Part shown: in pieces, positions 7,305 to 16,226 of the stretch
How the letters are laid out: each line of letters starts with the position of its first letter
How positions within the stretch are numbered: the stretch's first letter is position 1
Assembly: GCA_021802765.1 (NCBI GenBank)
Contig: JAJZRI010000001.1
Location: forward strand, 186,001-250,000
DNA: 64,000 nucleotides
Source of the DNA: Microcaldota archaeon
GTDB lineage: Archaea > Micrarchaeota > Micrarchaeia > Micrarchaeales > CABMGC01
Direction of reading: 5' to 3'
Notes under the pieces: model-generated
What the model saw: only the letters and a program-made list of their open reading frames with translations
The model's database searches: none
What the model was told of the DNA's origin: nothing
Made by a program: the position numbers and the translations under genes

Positions 7305-8283
7305 GAAGAACGCCAATCTTTTCAACTTGAAAAAGAGCGGGGACGGCAAGACCGTCTTCATGACCGGAGGAGGGGGAAGGATAGGCAGGAGCCTCTCGAG
7401 GGCGCTCATAAGAAACGGGTATACTGTAAGGGCCCTGTCGCACGACAAGGAGTTCATACATACAATGCCTGCTGGAGTGGTCCCTTACGTAGGAGATCTA
7501 AGCGACAAGAAGCTGCTAAACGATGCATGCCGCGGAGTCGACATAGTCTACCACCTGGCAGCCATAGTAAGCGAGTACAGGGAGAGCACAAAGACGCTGA
7601 TGGATGTAAATGTTGGTGGCACAGAGAACGTGCTTGAGGCCTGCAGGAAGAACGGCGTGGGCCACTTCATATTCTCAAGCAGCCTTGACGTATATGGAAG
7701 GGTGCGGCAGGAAGTGCTCGAAGAGGAGTCCATGCTCAATCCTACGGACAAGTACGGATACAGCAAGGCGATGGCAGAGAGGAAGATACTGGAGTACGGC
7801 GACAAGATAGACTATACCATACTGCGCATGGCTACGATTTACGGCACCGGGTTCGAGAGCTCTTATTTCAAGCTCTTCAAGGCGATAAAGACCGGTAAGG
7901 CATACATAATAGGCGACGGGAAGAACAGCCTCTCAATGATAAACATAGAGGACGTGCTCAGCGCCATGCTGCTTGCTGCGGAGAGAAAGGCCAGCAACAG
8001 GAACGTCTACAATCTTAGCGACGGCGTCAAGTACACGCAGGAGGGCCTTATGAACCTGGCAGCGGATCTGCTCAAGGCGGAGAGGCCCACTAGGCACATA
8101 AGCCAGCTGGTGGTGAGCCTTGTGGCAAAGAGCAGGGGGCTGGATAGCGATGAGCTCAGGTTCCTTACAAGCAACAGGATAGTCGACATAGGAAAGGCGA
8201 AAAAGGAGCTCGGATTCGAGCCTAGCGTCGATATAAAGGACGGGGCAATAGACATGGTGAGGGACTTTTTGAGCCGAGGATAA
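7294..8283 (+). CDS. NAD-dependent epimerase/dehydratase (extended SDR)
   Basis: A 329-residue extended short-chain dehydrogenase. The Rossmann dinucleotide loop is TGGGGRIG (24-31), the catalytic Tyr-Lys pair is Y154/K158 in KYGYSK, and the Ser-rich strand FIFSSSLDVYG (126-136) supplies the catalytic Ser. Such enzymes epimerise or dehydrate nucleotide sugars, or act on related carbonyl substrates. I chose ATG 7294 because AAGGAGGGTG lies 6-8 bases upstream, although the frame is open to 7258. It sits between the PRODH-like gene and GGGP synthase on the same strand. Confidence 0.85.
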   Translation: MTPKKNANLFNLKKSGDGKTVFMTGGGGRIGRSLSRALIRNGYTVRALSHDKEFIHTMPAGVVPYVGDLSDKKLLNDACRGVDIVYHLAAIVSEYRESTKTLMDVNVGGTENVLEACRKNGVGHFIFSSSLDVYGRVRQEVLEEESMLNPTDKYGYSKAMAERKILEYGDKIDYTILRMATIYGTGFESSYFKLFKAIKTGKAYIIGDGKNSLSMINIEDVLSAMLLAAERKASNRNVYNLSDGVKYTQEGLMNLAADLLKAERPTRHISQLVVSLVAKSRGLDSDELRFLTSNRIVDIGKAKKELGFEPSVDIKDGAIDMVRDFLSRG

Positions 8284-8315
8284 GGTTATCTTTAGATTAT
8301 ATTCATGGTGTGTTT

Positions 8316-9113
8316 ATGGCATTTAAGATAGGAAAGATCGAGAAGTACATATACGAAAGGCTCGAGGACAAAGGGGCGCTGATGTTCATGCTCGTAGACC
8401 CTGTGGACTACAAGACCCCGGATATTGCGATAAAGACCGCCAAGGAGGCTGCCGATGGCGGCGCGGACATGATACTTGTAGGGGGAAGCATAGGCGCGCA
8501 GGGAGAGCTCCTTGACTATGTTACAAAAGGGATAAAGGACGTCGTGGATTCGCCGGTAGTCCTCTTCCCTGGAAACATAGCCACGCTCACAAGCCACGCA
8601 GATGCGGTCTATTTCATGTCGTTGCTCAATGCGAGGGGAACGTACTGGATAACGCATGCGCAGATGCTCTCAGCTCCGATAGTCAGGCAGATGAAGATAG
8701 AGCCGCTTCCAGTAGGATACGTAGTGGTGGCACCTGGCGGGACGGTCGGATGGGTGGCTGATGTCAACCTCGTGCCTAGGGAGAAGGAGAAGATAGCCGC
8801 AGCGCTTGCTCTTGCAGGGGAATACCTTGGGAACAGGTTCATAATAACTGACGTCGGATCCAACCCGCAGATGATGGGTAGCGGACCGGTGCCGCCCAAG
8901 ATGATAAGGGCGGTAAAGGACGCAATATCAGTCCCGTACATAGTCGCAGGAGGGATAAAGGACGTGGGCACTCTGAAGGCCACGATATCTGCAGGTGCAG
9001 ACATAGTCCAGATAGGCACGGCGATAGAGCAGTCCTCCAAGGCAAGAAGGCAGGCCGAGCTCTTCTCAAGAATAGTAAAGGAGGAGGGCGCTAAGAAGCT
9101 TAAGAAGTCATGA
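8316..9113 (+). CDS. geranylgeranylglyceryl phosphate synthase
   Basis: GGGP synthase makes the first ether bond of archaeal membrane lipids, joining sn-glycerol-1-phosphate and geranylgeranyl diphosphate on a TIM barrel. Visible signatures are MLVDPVDY near the N-terminus, ADMILVGGS (G1P region), LFPGN, THAQML, and the phosphate-binding C-terminal loops VAGGIKD and GADIVQIGTAIE. Length (265 residues) suits the family. ATG 8316 is preceded by GGTG at 8307-8310; GTG 8310 in frame is an alternative. The last codons overlap the start of the RqcH-like gene by four bases (ATGA). Confidence 0.95.
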   Translation: MAFKIGKIEKYIYERLEDKGALMFMLVDPVDYKTPDIAIKTAKEAADGGADMILVGGSIGAQGELLDYVTKGIKDVVDSPVVLFPGNIATLTSHADAVYFMSLLNARGTYWITHAQMLSAPIVRQMKIEPLPVGYVVVAPGGTVGWVADVNLVPREKEKIAAALALAGEYLGNRFIITDVGSNPQMMGSGPVPPKMIRAVKDAISVPYIVAGGIKDVGTLKATISAGADIVQIGTAIEQSSKARRQAELFSRIVKEEGAKKLKKS

Positions 9114-10231
9114 TGCCGATGCACGAAATCACGGCCCTCGAACTGGGGCTTGCGATAGGGGAGCTCAGGCCAAAGGTGGTCGGGAGTTATCTCAAGAAGT
9201 TCTACGACCTTGGAAACGAGTCCTTCAGGTTATCATTCCATAACGCCGAAGGGAACTTCGTAGTCTACTGCAAGCTTGGAGAGACTCTCAATGAGACCTC
9301 TTTTGTCGAGGAGTCCGGGATGGCGACCAACTTCGCTGTCGCTGTGAGAAAGAGGGTAGAGGACTCCAAGGTGGTCGGCTTTTATCAGCAGGGAGGTGAC
9401 AGGATCGCGGTTCTGGAGGTGCAGGGAAGAGGGAGGCTGTGCAGGGTATTCATCGAGATGTTCGGAAAGGGAAATCTCATAGTCGCAGACGACGGCAACA
9501 TGATAGAGATTGCCTACAAACTCATGTCCTATAAGGACAGGGAGATAAAGCCGCGAGTGCCTTATGTGCTCCCAAAGAGCAGCGCGATGCCGATAGACGG
9601 CATGGATGACCGCGCAGTCGAAGAGATGCTGGATAAGGTCTCAAGCTCTGGAAACCGGATGATAGCAGAGCTCTCCAGATACTTCAATGTCGGGCCAATA
9701 TATCTCGAGGACATAATAGTCGGGGCAGGACTTGATCCCAAGGCCGTGCTTGCAGATGCGGATAAGGAAAGGCTCAAAGATGCCATACTCTCATTCATAG
9801 AGAAGATAGGCTCGCCGCAGCCCACTATCTACATTAAGGATGGAGTTATAGAGGATTATTCAGTGCTTGCACTGGCCAAGTATTCCGGGCTTGAAGCGCA
9901 GAAATGCGAAAGCATAAGCGAGATGCTAGATACGATCAGCGTCTCTGAGAGGATGAGCGTGAAGGACGACTCGGTGGTAAACAACACTGAGGAGGTCGAT
10001 GCTGCAATAGCAAAGCAAAGAGAGCTCGTGCTGGAGTTCGAGAAGAACTCGGTTGACTATGCAAGGTATGGGAAGAAGATATTCGAGAGGATGGGAGAGA
10101 TAAACGAGCTCATAATGAGGATACGGGAGAAGAGACGGACCACGGCCCAGGAGCTTCAGGCGGAGTTTCCGCACCTTAGGATAATTGAGCTAAGCTTAAA
10201 GGACAAGACAGTTACAATAGATGTTGATTGA
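9110..10231 (+). CDS. RqcH/NFACT-like protein lacking the C-terminal NFACT-R half
   Basis: A 373-residue protein matching only the N-terminal half of the RqcH/Tae2/NEMF family, which works with stalled large ribosomal subunits. It has the NFACT-N domain (about 1-170), with phrases such as GNFVVYCKL and FIEMFGKGNLIV, then the helix-hairpin-helix-like segment (about 175-265) and one coiled-coil arm (about 290-350). It ends after FPHLRIIELSLKDKTVTIDV, the strand that normally leads into NFACT-R. Full-length archaeal members are much longer. There is no matching continuation downstream, since the next frame is RNase Z starting at the very next base. Whether the other half is encoded elsewhere cannot be seen. 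Confidence 0.8.
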   Translation: MMPMHEITALELGLAIGELRPKVVGSYLKKFYDLGNESFRLSFHNAEGNFVVYCKLGETLNETSFVEESGMATNFAVAVRKRVEDSKVVGFYQQGGDRIAVLEVQGRGRLCRVFIEMFGKGNLIVADDGNMIEIAYKLMSYKDREIKPRVPYVLPKSSAMPIDGMDDRAVEEMLDKVSSSGNRMIAELSRYFNVGPIYLEDIIVGAGLDPKAVLADADKERLKDAILSFIEKIGSPQPTIYIKDGVIEDYSVLALAKYSGLEAQKCESISEMLDTISVSERMSVKDDSVVNNTEEVDAAIAKQRELVLEFEKNSVDYARYGKKIFERMGEINELIMRIREKRRTTAQELQAEFPHLRIIELSLKDKTVTIDVD

Positions 10232-11125
10232 ATGGAGATAAGAATTACGATGCTGGGCACCTCGGGCTCCTCGCCAACCAAGAGCAGGTCGATGCCGGGA
10301 CTTGCGCTGACGTACAACGGCGGAGTCTATCTCTTCGACTGTGGGGAGGCATCCCAGATGCAGATGATAAAGTACGGAATAAGCTTCTCTAAGATAAATG
10401 CGATATTCATAAGCCATGCGCACGGAGACCACATAATAGGAATAGCAGGCCTGATAAGGACAATGGCGATGAACAGGAGGAGCGCGGACCTTGACATATT
10501 CATACCCAAAGGCTACGAGAGCACGGTGAAGGCGCTCATCTCGTTCGACCGCGCACTGATGACATATAAGATAAATGTGCATGGGATAGGGACCGGGGTA
10601 ATCTATCGCGGAAAGGGATTCTCTGTGCGATCATTCAGGCTCAATCACACCGTTACCTCTTACGGCTACGTGTTCAGGGAGGATGATAGGCATAGGTTCA
10701 TAGTAGACAAGGCAAAAAGGCTGGGGGTAAAGGGCGAGATGTATTCGAAGCTGCAGAAGAACGGCGCGATTAGGATCGATGGGAGGAGGATAACGCTAGA
10801 TAGCATTGCCAGAGTTCAGAAGGGAAAGGCATTTGTTTACGCTGGAGATTCTCGCCCGTCCAAAGCGACTATTGTAGCTGCAAGGGGAGCGGACCTACTC
10901 GTCCATGAGTCTTCGTATTCGGGCTCTGAGAGGCATCTTGCGATGGAGAGGAAGCATTCAACATCAGAGGAGGCCGCGCAGGTGGCAAAGAGCGCAGGCG
11001 TAAAGAGGCTGATACTAACCCACATAAGCGCAAGGCACAGCTCCGTTGATGATCTGGAGAGGCAGGCGCGCAGGATCTTCAAGAAGACCAACGTAGCACA
11101 GGACGGAGATATTATAATCCTTTAG
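10232..11125 (+). CDS. rnz: ribonuclease Z
   Basis: tRNA 3' endonuclease of the metallo-beta-lactamase fold, which cuts precursor tRNAs just after the discriminator base. The zinc-binding HAHGDH is at 62-67, with further ligands in LNHTVTSYGYVF, the FVYAGDSRPS strand with its Asp, and LTHISARHS near the C-terminus. At 297 residues it is the short tRNase Z form usual in archaea. ATG directly follows the TGA of the RqcH-like gene, so it closes the operon that begins with the PRODH-like gene. tRNA-Val follows 17 bases downstream. Confidence 0.93.
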   Translation: MEIRITMLGTSGSSPTKSRSMPGLALTYNGGVYLFDCGEASQMQMIKYGISFSKINAIFISHAHGDHIIGIAGLIRTMAMNRRSADLDIFIPKGYESTVKALISFDRALMTYKINVHGIGTGVIYRGKGFSVRSFRLNHTVTSYGYVFREDDRHRFIVDKAKRLGVKGEMYSKLQKNGAIRIDGRRITLDSIARVQKGKAFVYAGDSRPSKATIVAARGADLLVHESSYSGSERHLAMERKHSTSEEAAQVAKSAGVKRLILTHISARHSSVDDLERQARRIFKKTNVAQDGDIIIL

Positions 11126-11142
11126 AACAGATTAAATTTTGC

Positions 11143-11213
11143 GGGGGTATCGTCTAGTGGTAGGATGGCAGATTGACATTCTGCAGGCAGGAGTTCAATT
11201 CTCCTTACCCCCA
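11143..11213 (+). tRNA. tRNA-Val (anticodon GAC)
   Basis: Acceptor GGGGGTA pairs with TACCCCC (11206-11212), discriminator A11213. The anticodon stem GCAGA/TCTGC encloses TTGACAT, giving anticodon GAC. The T-arm is AGGAG-TTCAATT-CTCCT. No intron. CCA is not encoded. It lies just downstream of RNase Z. Confidence 0.93.
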
Positions 11214-11310
11214 CTTGCTCTTACTGAATAATTCTGACGAGTACGAAGGAAAAGCTTGGTTTTGGTTTTATAAGGTTGGTAGACTTTCTAGTACAGCACT
11301 TTATAGATAA

Positions 11311-13959
11311 TTACTTAAGTCGCCTTCTCTGACCCTTATTTAGATACCATACAACAAATATTATTACAACGATGGCAACTATAATCCATAGCACATAGGA
11401 GCCAGTTGGTGTGGCAGATGAATACGCCGGCACTGTTGTTTGCGCGGTAAGAGGCGGCGGAACTGTTGTCGAATTGGCTGATGCGGATGTTGGCTGCTGT
11501 ACAGTATTTTGGAATAGACCTATTATTGGATCGTTTGTAATAGAGAATGCTACCAAGCATCTTGCAGCATTAACTGTGAATTTTGGTATGGGCTGCCAGG
11601 TGCCATTTTCTAGCTTGTAAGGAGCGATTTTCGAGGCCGAAATTGCACATGGATAAGCGAATGTGACGTTTGTCGAGACATTTGGAGCAGCTATGCTTAT
11701 GTTAACTGCAACCACAGTTGCAAATCCCTGAGGAGGATTAGGCACATTATTTGTTACATTAGTTACGGTAACTTTGCCTTTGGAGCCGTTTCCTTGTGCA
11801 ACTATCGTCAACAATAGCCCAACATTTGTTACATTTATATTTGTGGCGCTTGAATTTGAGAAGGTATTATTTGTGGTTATTGAGAATGGTATCGTTGTGG
11901 TTGAAGGTGCTGTTGTTTGGGGCACTGTAGTTTGAGGGACTGTCGTAGTGGTTTTGACGATAGTTGTGGTTAGAAATACGCCAGAACCGCCGCTTCCTTG
12001 CACGCAGTTGGAGCATGGTGGAGGGCTGCTTACGGTTATCAGGCCCGAAAGTATTGAATTGACCGTTCCGGATACGGCATTATCTGTCACGAAAACGTTC
12101 GCATTCAGGGTGTTACCTGCCTCGCCAGAAGGAAGAACATATGCAAAGCTGTTCGAGGTAGTAAGCATATTTGCGACGATTATGTTCGTGTCAGAATTAT
12201 AGACTAGGAAATTGTAGGTGTATGGAAGGGAACCGCCTGTTTCGTATGCTGCGAATGTCACTGTCTGGCCGGTAGTATACGACTGCGCAGATGAAGGGGA
12301 TATTGTTGGCGTCGAAAGCGCGGTATTTACCGTTATTGTTTGGCTCAGCACCGAATTGACGGTTACGGCCGTGCTTGCAGAGTCTTTCACAAACACATTT
12401 GCATTCAGGGTGTTTCCGCTGTTTCCGGTCACTTGGAATGTGAATGTATTTGAAGTTGCAATGTCTCCGGTCAGCAGATCGTTGAACACGATTACATTGG
12501 TGACCGAATTATAGACTAGGAAATTGATTGTGTAAGGAGTCGTACCTGCAGACCATCCGCTTGCCGTTAGTGTCTCCCACTGACCGGAGTCTATGGCAAG
12601 GGTATTGGAGATCAATAGGCTAGGCGTGCCGGTTAGCACAGAGTTGAAGCCTAATGGAGAGTATATCGAGTTTGCTATGCCATTGGTGGTTGCGCTGTCG
12701 CGTATAAGCACATTTGCCCGCAGGGTGTTACCAGCATACCAGGAAGGGAAGTAGAACGTTGCAGTTGGAGTCGCCCCGGTTACCAGAATTGAATTGACCA
12801 CCGCGCCCGTAACTGAATTTGAGATAGTGAAAAGGGCATTGTAAGGAGAGGTGCCTCCTGGAGATACTGTGTTGACTGTAAAAGTGGAGTACTGGCCGGA
12901 GTCTACTAATGTGTTTGAAATTGAGAATGTCGGTGCAGAATTTAGAACGGAATTGAACCCTAACGGCACATATATCGAGTTTGCTATGCCATTGGTGGTT
13001 GCGCTGTCGCGTATAAGCACATTTGCCCGCAGGGTGTTACCAGCATACCAGGAAGGGAAGTAGAACGTTGCAGTTGGAGTCGCCCCGGTTACCAGAATTG
13101 AATTGACCACCGCGCCCGTAACTGAATTTGAGATAGTGAAAAGGGCATTGTAAGGAGAGGTGCCTCCTGGAGATACTGTGTTGACTGTAAAAGTGGAGTA
13201 CTGGCCGGAGTCTACTAATGTGTTTGAAATTGAGAATGTCGGTGCAGAATTTAGAACGGAATTGAACCCTAACGGCACATATATCGAGTTTGCTATGGAG
13301 TTGGTCGTGGCGGAGTCTGTTATTACTACATTTACCTGGAGGGAGTTTCCTACCACCCAGGAAGGCAAGTAGAACAATTCTGCTGTTCCAGAGGATACGA
13401 TAGCGCTTATCGAATTTATGGGCACCTTTGTTATGGAATTTGAAATTATTATGTTCTGAACGTAATTAGGCGCCCCGCCAGAAATAGTCGGTGTTATTAG
13501 GACATATTGCCCTGCATCGAGCATAGTATTTGATGGGGTTGCAAGTGTTGGGGTCTGCAGTGCGTTGTATGCTTTGTATGTTGAATAAACGGTGTTGGCA
13601 GGAGTATCGGAGGCCGAATCGGTTACCAGCACATTGACATCTATTGGACTGTTTGAAGGTTCATTCGCACCTACGAACCATGTCGCAGTAAATGTATTGG
13701 TTGATAGCGCTGAAGAGACTATAGTATTTACAATCAGACCCGGAGATATTGAGTTGACAACATTGACACTAAACGTATTTGTTGCAGCTGCTGTGCCCCC
13801 CGATACTGAGACGGTTATTGATTGCCATTGCCCTTGGTCCACTATCGCATTTGTTGGTAGGGTATTTGCGATTGTTAGGGTAGTGGCATTAACCAGAGGT
13901 ACGCTCATTACAAATGCTAAGACAAACAGCAGTACAACAGGCAATAATCTGTCATTCAT
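11311..13959 (-). CDS. repeat-rich membrane-anchored surface protein
   Basis: An 882-residue protein exported by a signal peptide (MNDRLLPVV, hydrophobic to residue 25) and held by a C-terminal membrane segment (SYVLWIIVAIVVIIFVVWYL) with a basic tail. The ectodomain consists of at least six Ig-like beta-sandwich repeats of roughly 100 residues, each with phrases like DSGQYSTFTV and GNTLRANVLIRDSATT. These are followed by a Thr/Pro linker (TTTTVPQTTVPQTT) and a membrane-proximal beta domain. N-glycosylation sequons are frequent. Two consecutive repeats are nearly identical at the DNA level. The role is presumably adhesion or cell envelope; no enzyme motif is visible. Confidence 0.85.
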   Translation of the reverse strand: MNDRLLPVVLLFVLAFVMSVPLVNATTLTIANTLPTNAIVDQGQWQSITVSVSGGTAAATNTFSVNVVNSISPGLIVNTIVSSALSTNTFTATWFVGANEPSNSPIDVNVLVTDSASDTPANTVYSTYKAYNALQTPTLATPSNTMLDAGQYVLITPTISGGAPNYVQNIIISNSITKVPINSISAIVSSGTAELFYLPSWVVGNSLQVNVVITDSATTNSIANSIYVPLGFNSVLNSAPTFSISNTLVDSGQYSTFTVNTVSPGGTSPYNALFTISNSVTGAVVNSILVTGATPTATFYFPSWYAGNTLRANVLIRDSATTNGIANSIYVPLGFNSVLNSAPTFSISNTLVDSGQYSTFTVNTVSPGGTSPYNALFTISNSVTGAVVNSILVTGATPTATFYFPSWYAGNTLRANVLIRDSATTNGIANSIYSPLGFNSVLTGTPSLLISNTLAIDSGQWETLTASGWSAGTTPYTINFLVYNSVTNVIVFNDLLTGDIATSNTFTFQVTGNSGNTLNANVFVKDSASTAVTVNSVLSQTITVNTALSTPTISPSSAQSYTTGQTVTFAAYETGGSLPYTYNFLVYNSDTNIIVANMLTTSNSFAYVLPSGEAGNTLNANVFVTDNAVSGTVNSILSGLITVSSPPPCSNCVQGSGGSGVFLTTTIVKTTTTVPQTTVPQTTAPSTTTIPFSITTNNTFSNSSATNINVTNVGLLLTIVAQGNGSKGKVTVTNVTNNVPNPPQGFATVVAVNISIAAPNVSTNVTFAYPCAISASKIAPYKLENGTWQPIPKFTVNAARCLVAFSITNDPIIGLFQNTVQQPTSASANSTTVPPPLTAQTTVPAYSSATPTGSYVLWIIVAIVVIIFVVWYLNKGQRRRLK
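12661..13296. repeat. exact in-gene tandem duplication, 309-bp period
   Basis: Bases about 12661-12987 recur about 309 bases on (12970-13296) with no difference that I can find, and the period is exactly 103 codons. The outer repeats of the same gene are clearly diverged. This points to a recent in-frame duplication of one surface-domain repeat unit, or ongoing copy-number change. It could also be an assembly-sensitive site. Confidence 0.85.
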
Positions 13960-14154
13960 TCAAACATTCCTAAGTATAGAGTCCTATTTATGTAAAGATT
14001 AATAATTGTTTGGGAAAATCGGCTCAGATTAGATTGCCAGGCCGATATCTGTGGGGGGTAGGAATATCCAAATAAGATACTGCACACAGGAAAAGCATAT
14101 AAGAAGGGATATGAAATATTTATCAATTGATTTGCTGGATTAGGATGTGATGAA

Positions 14155-14556
14155 ATGGACGTGAAGCAGTCTGCATCGAAGGAGATAGAGTTCGACATCA
14201 GGAAGAAGCCCGCTGGAAGCGTGAATGGCACGATAAAGGACAAGGAGGAGAACTTAAACCGCTTCAGCTACGGCAAGGGATTCGAGATAGACGGCCCTTC
14301 TACGATAACTTTCGATGTCTACAACATGGAGCTTAGCGTTCCTGCGGAGTTCGTGGAGATAGAAGGAACCCTATCGATAATGCTTGACGGGTCAAGGTTC
14401 CTGGAGATAGCGGCGAACAAACTTGTCTCGGGAGTCAATACACTTGACATGGACCAGGTGATAGGCAAGGGACATAAGATATCGGCAGTGCTCAATTACA
14501 CTAACGTCAAGGGGCTGGGCCACTACAACCTGCAGCTAAAGCTCCAGAACAGGTAA
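14155..14556 (+). CDS. hypothetical protein, beta-rich
   Basis: A 133-residue soluble protein starting MDVKQSASKEIEFDIRKK. Alternating hydrophobic strands (STITFDVYNMELSVPAEFVE, EGTLSIMLDG) suggest a beta-sandwich, and there is no signal peptide or Cys. I do not recognise a family. A TATA-like AAATATTTATC lies about 45 bases upstream, so it is probably a single-gene transcript, divergent from the surface protein and convergent with the next membrane gene. Confidence 0.65.
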   Translation: MDVKQSASKEIEFDIRKKPAGSVNGTIKDKEENLNRFSYGKGFEIDGPSTITFDVYNMELSVPAEFVEIEGTLSIMLDGSRFLEIAANKLVSGVNTLDMDQVIGKGHKISAVLNYTNVKGLGHYNLQLKLQNR

Positions 14557-14557
14557 A

Positions 14558-15154
14558 TCAGCGCGATTTTCTTGCGGCAAGAGCCCTTCTTCTAAGCAGT
14601 ATCATCAAGACCAGCAGGGTATTTGCGACTATTATTACTGACGGATAGAGGGCGGTTACCAGACTAAATGAGCCCAGGGCAAAAAGGGAGAGGACAAAGC
14701 CAAGGCCGCTGAGAATGAACAGGCTGGTTGACTCCTCGAAAGGATTCTTGTAGGCCTTCGTGAGCGTAGGCACTAGGGCTATAAGGTCGACTATTGAGGA
14801 TATGACGACGCCCCATAGGGAGTTCATTGTCACAACCCACAGGGCTATTCCAAACAGGGCAAGACCAAGGCAGAGCTTGTCAAGGCCAGTTATCCGCGTC
14901 TCTCCGCTGCGCATCGCTGCCGCTGCTATTATTATGTTGAGGATCCCTTGCGCGCCAAGAGTCCACGCGCCTGCCGCGCCTCCCTTTGATATTGACACAG
15001 AAAACGCTATGAATGTCAGTATGGCCCATATCAGCCACGAGAAAGCATGAGGCTTGATCCTCTTTCTTAGCATGTCCCTGAAATAAGGCAGATATCCCGA
15101 TATTCCTAGGATTGTAGCCGCTATGCCTAACAGTATCTTGTAGTCTAATAACAT
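14558..15154 (-). CDS. PQ-loop/SemiSWEET-like membrane protein
   Basis: A 198-residue protein with about seven membrane segments arranged as two related halves. In the first, GISGYLPYFRDMLRKRI is followed by HAFSWLIW; in the second, DLIALVPTLTKAYKNP is followed by ESTSLFILSG. The P-Y/T plus charged loop plus F-W pattern resembles the PQ-loop transporters (small solute, sugar or amino-acid transport). The assignment is structural inference; the substrate is unknown. The stop codon is one base beyond that of the convergent upstream gene. C-terminal tail is Arg-rich and cytosolic. Confidence 0.6.
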   Translation of the reverse strand: MLLDYKILLGIAATILGISGYLPYFRDMLRKRIKPHAFSWLIWAILTFIAFSVSISKGGAAGAWTLGAQGILNIIIAAAAMRSGETRITGLDKLCLGLALFGIALWVVTMNSLWGVVISSIVDLIALVPTLTKAYKNPFEESTSLFILSGLGFVLSLFALGSFSLVTALYPSVIIVANTLLVLMILLRRRALAARKSR

Positions 15155-15211
15155 ATAGACATCCTTAAGAGCCGCAATTATTAAGGGCCGACATTAGACA
15201 TTTGCATTCCC

Positions 15212-15223
15212 CTTATATAAATT
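15212..15223 (+). promoter_or_regulatory. TATA box of the ion-exchanger gene
   Basis: CTTATATAAATT is a near-consensus archaeal TATA element 30-40 bases before ATG 15253. Transcription would start around 15240, leaving a very short leader, and this argues against the earlier in-frame start at 15202. Confidence 0.55.
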
Positions 15224-15252
15224 ATCACTACTTAGTAATCTGCTGGTTGCCT

Positions 15253-16203
15253 ATGGACATTGGGATGATAGCTGAAGTGGCGCTTGCACTTGCCGGATTC
15301 TTCGTTGCGGCCGAATTCACCTCAAAAGGCGTCGAGAACTTTGAGCCGGTAATGGGCCAGGGAATGGCAGGGGGCGTTGTGCTTGGACTTCTGGGCGCGC
15401 TTCCGGAGACGGTCTTTGTGATAATCGCAACGCTCTCTTCATCTTACCAAGTGGCACTTGGATCTGCGCTAGGAGGCAACATAATACTCTTCACGCTTGG
15501 CATTGGGCTCATTGGGATAGCACATGCGTTGAAGTGGAAGAAGCCGATAGACATGAAGGATGATTACAAGATAGAGCTCTACTTCCTTTTCGCATCTACC
15601 GTGCTGCTTGTCGCGCTGATGTTCTACGGATCGCTGGACAAGGCATCCGGCAGCGTACTTATAGCCTTATATCTGGTTTACGTGGCATATAGATACGCCG
15701 TAGCGCGCTCAAAGGCGGATAAGCGCCTTACCAGGGACAGGAAAAGAAAGCTGCTTCTTGAAGGAGGAGCATGCATAACGGCAGGCCTGATCATCGTGCT
15801 TGCACTATCCAGCGTCTTCGTGAATGCCATATCCGGAATATCACATATGATAGGAGTATCTCCTCTGTGGCTTGCGCTTGTAATATCCCCACTGGCCGCG
15901 GATATAAACGAGAACATAAGCGCCAATAGGATAACCATGCGAAAAGTTGGCGGAGGATCGACTGCGATAGTGAGCTTCATAGGCGGCAAGCTTCAGAACA
16001 ACACCGTGCTGCTCGGGCTTATAGGTATACTATCTGCAAGCAGCGTTGCTGTTGGAGGGGCCTTCTGGGATTTCATTGCAGTGATATTGGTCAACCTTCT
16101 CGCCATTGCGGTGATTCTGAGGGGAAGGCTTGATTACAGGGAGAGCATGCTACTTGTTATTGCATACCTGGTTGTGATTGCAGTAGCATTTATGGCAGGA
16201 TGA
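15253..16203 (+). CDS. CaCA-type cation (sodium/calcium) exchanger
   Basis: A 316-residue antiporter of the calcium/cation exchanger superfamily with about ten membrane segments. The two inverted alpha-repeats are visible: GALPETVFVIIA with GSALGGNIILFTLG in the first half, and SPLWLALVISPLAADINENISA in the second. The acidic residues E (in LPET) and the D/E of ADINEN are the expected ion ligands. It probably exchanges a divalent cation for sodium or protons. The basic loop between halves (about 150-175) is cytosolic. The start is set by the TATA element upstream. Confidence 0.8.
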   Translation: MDIGMIAEVALALAGFFVAAEFTSKGVENFEPVMGQGMAGGVVLGLLGALPETVFVIIATLSSSYQVALGSALGGNIILFTLGIGLIGIAHALKWKKPIDMKDDYKIELYFLFASTVLLVALMFYGSLDKASGSVLIALYLVYVAYRYAVARSKADKRLTRDRKRKLLLEGGACITAGLIIVLALSSVFVNAISGISHMIGVSPLWLALVISPLAADINENISANRITMRKVGGGSTAIVSFIGGKLQNNTVLLGLIGILSASSVAVGGAFWDFIAVILVNLLAIAVILRGRLDYRESMLLVIAYLVVIAVAFMAG

Positions 16204-16226
16204 GCGCCTGCATTATGGGCTGAAAA

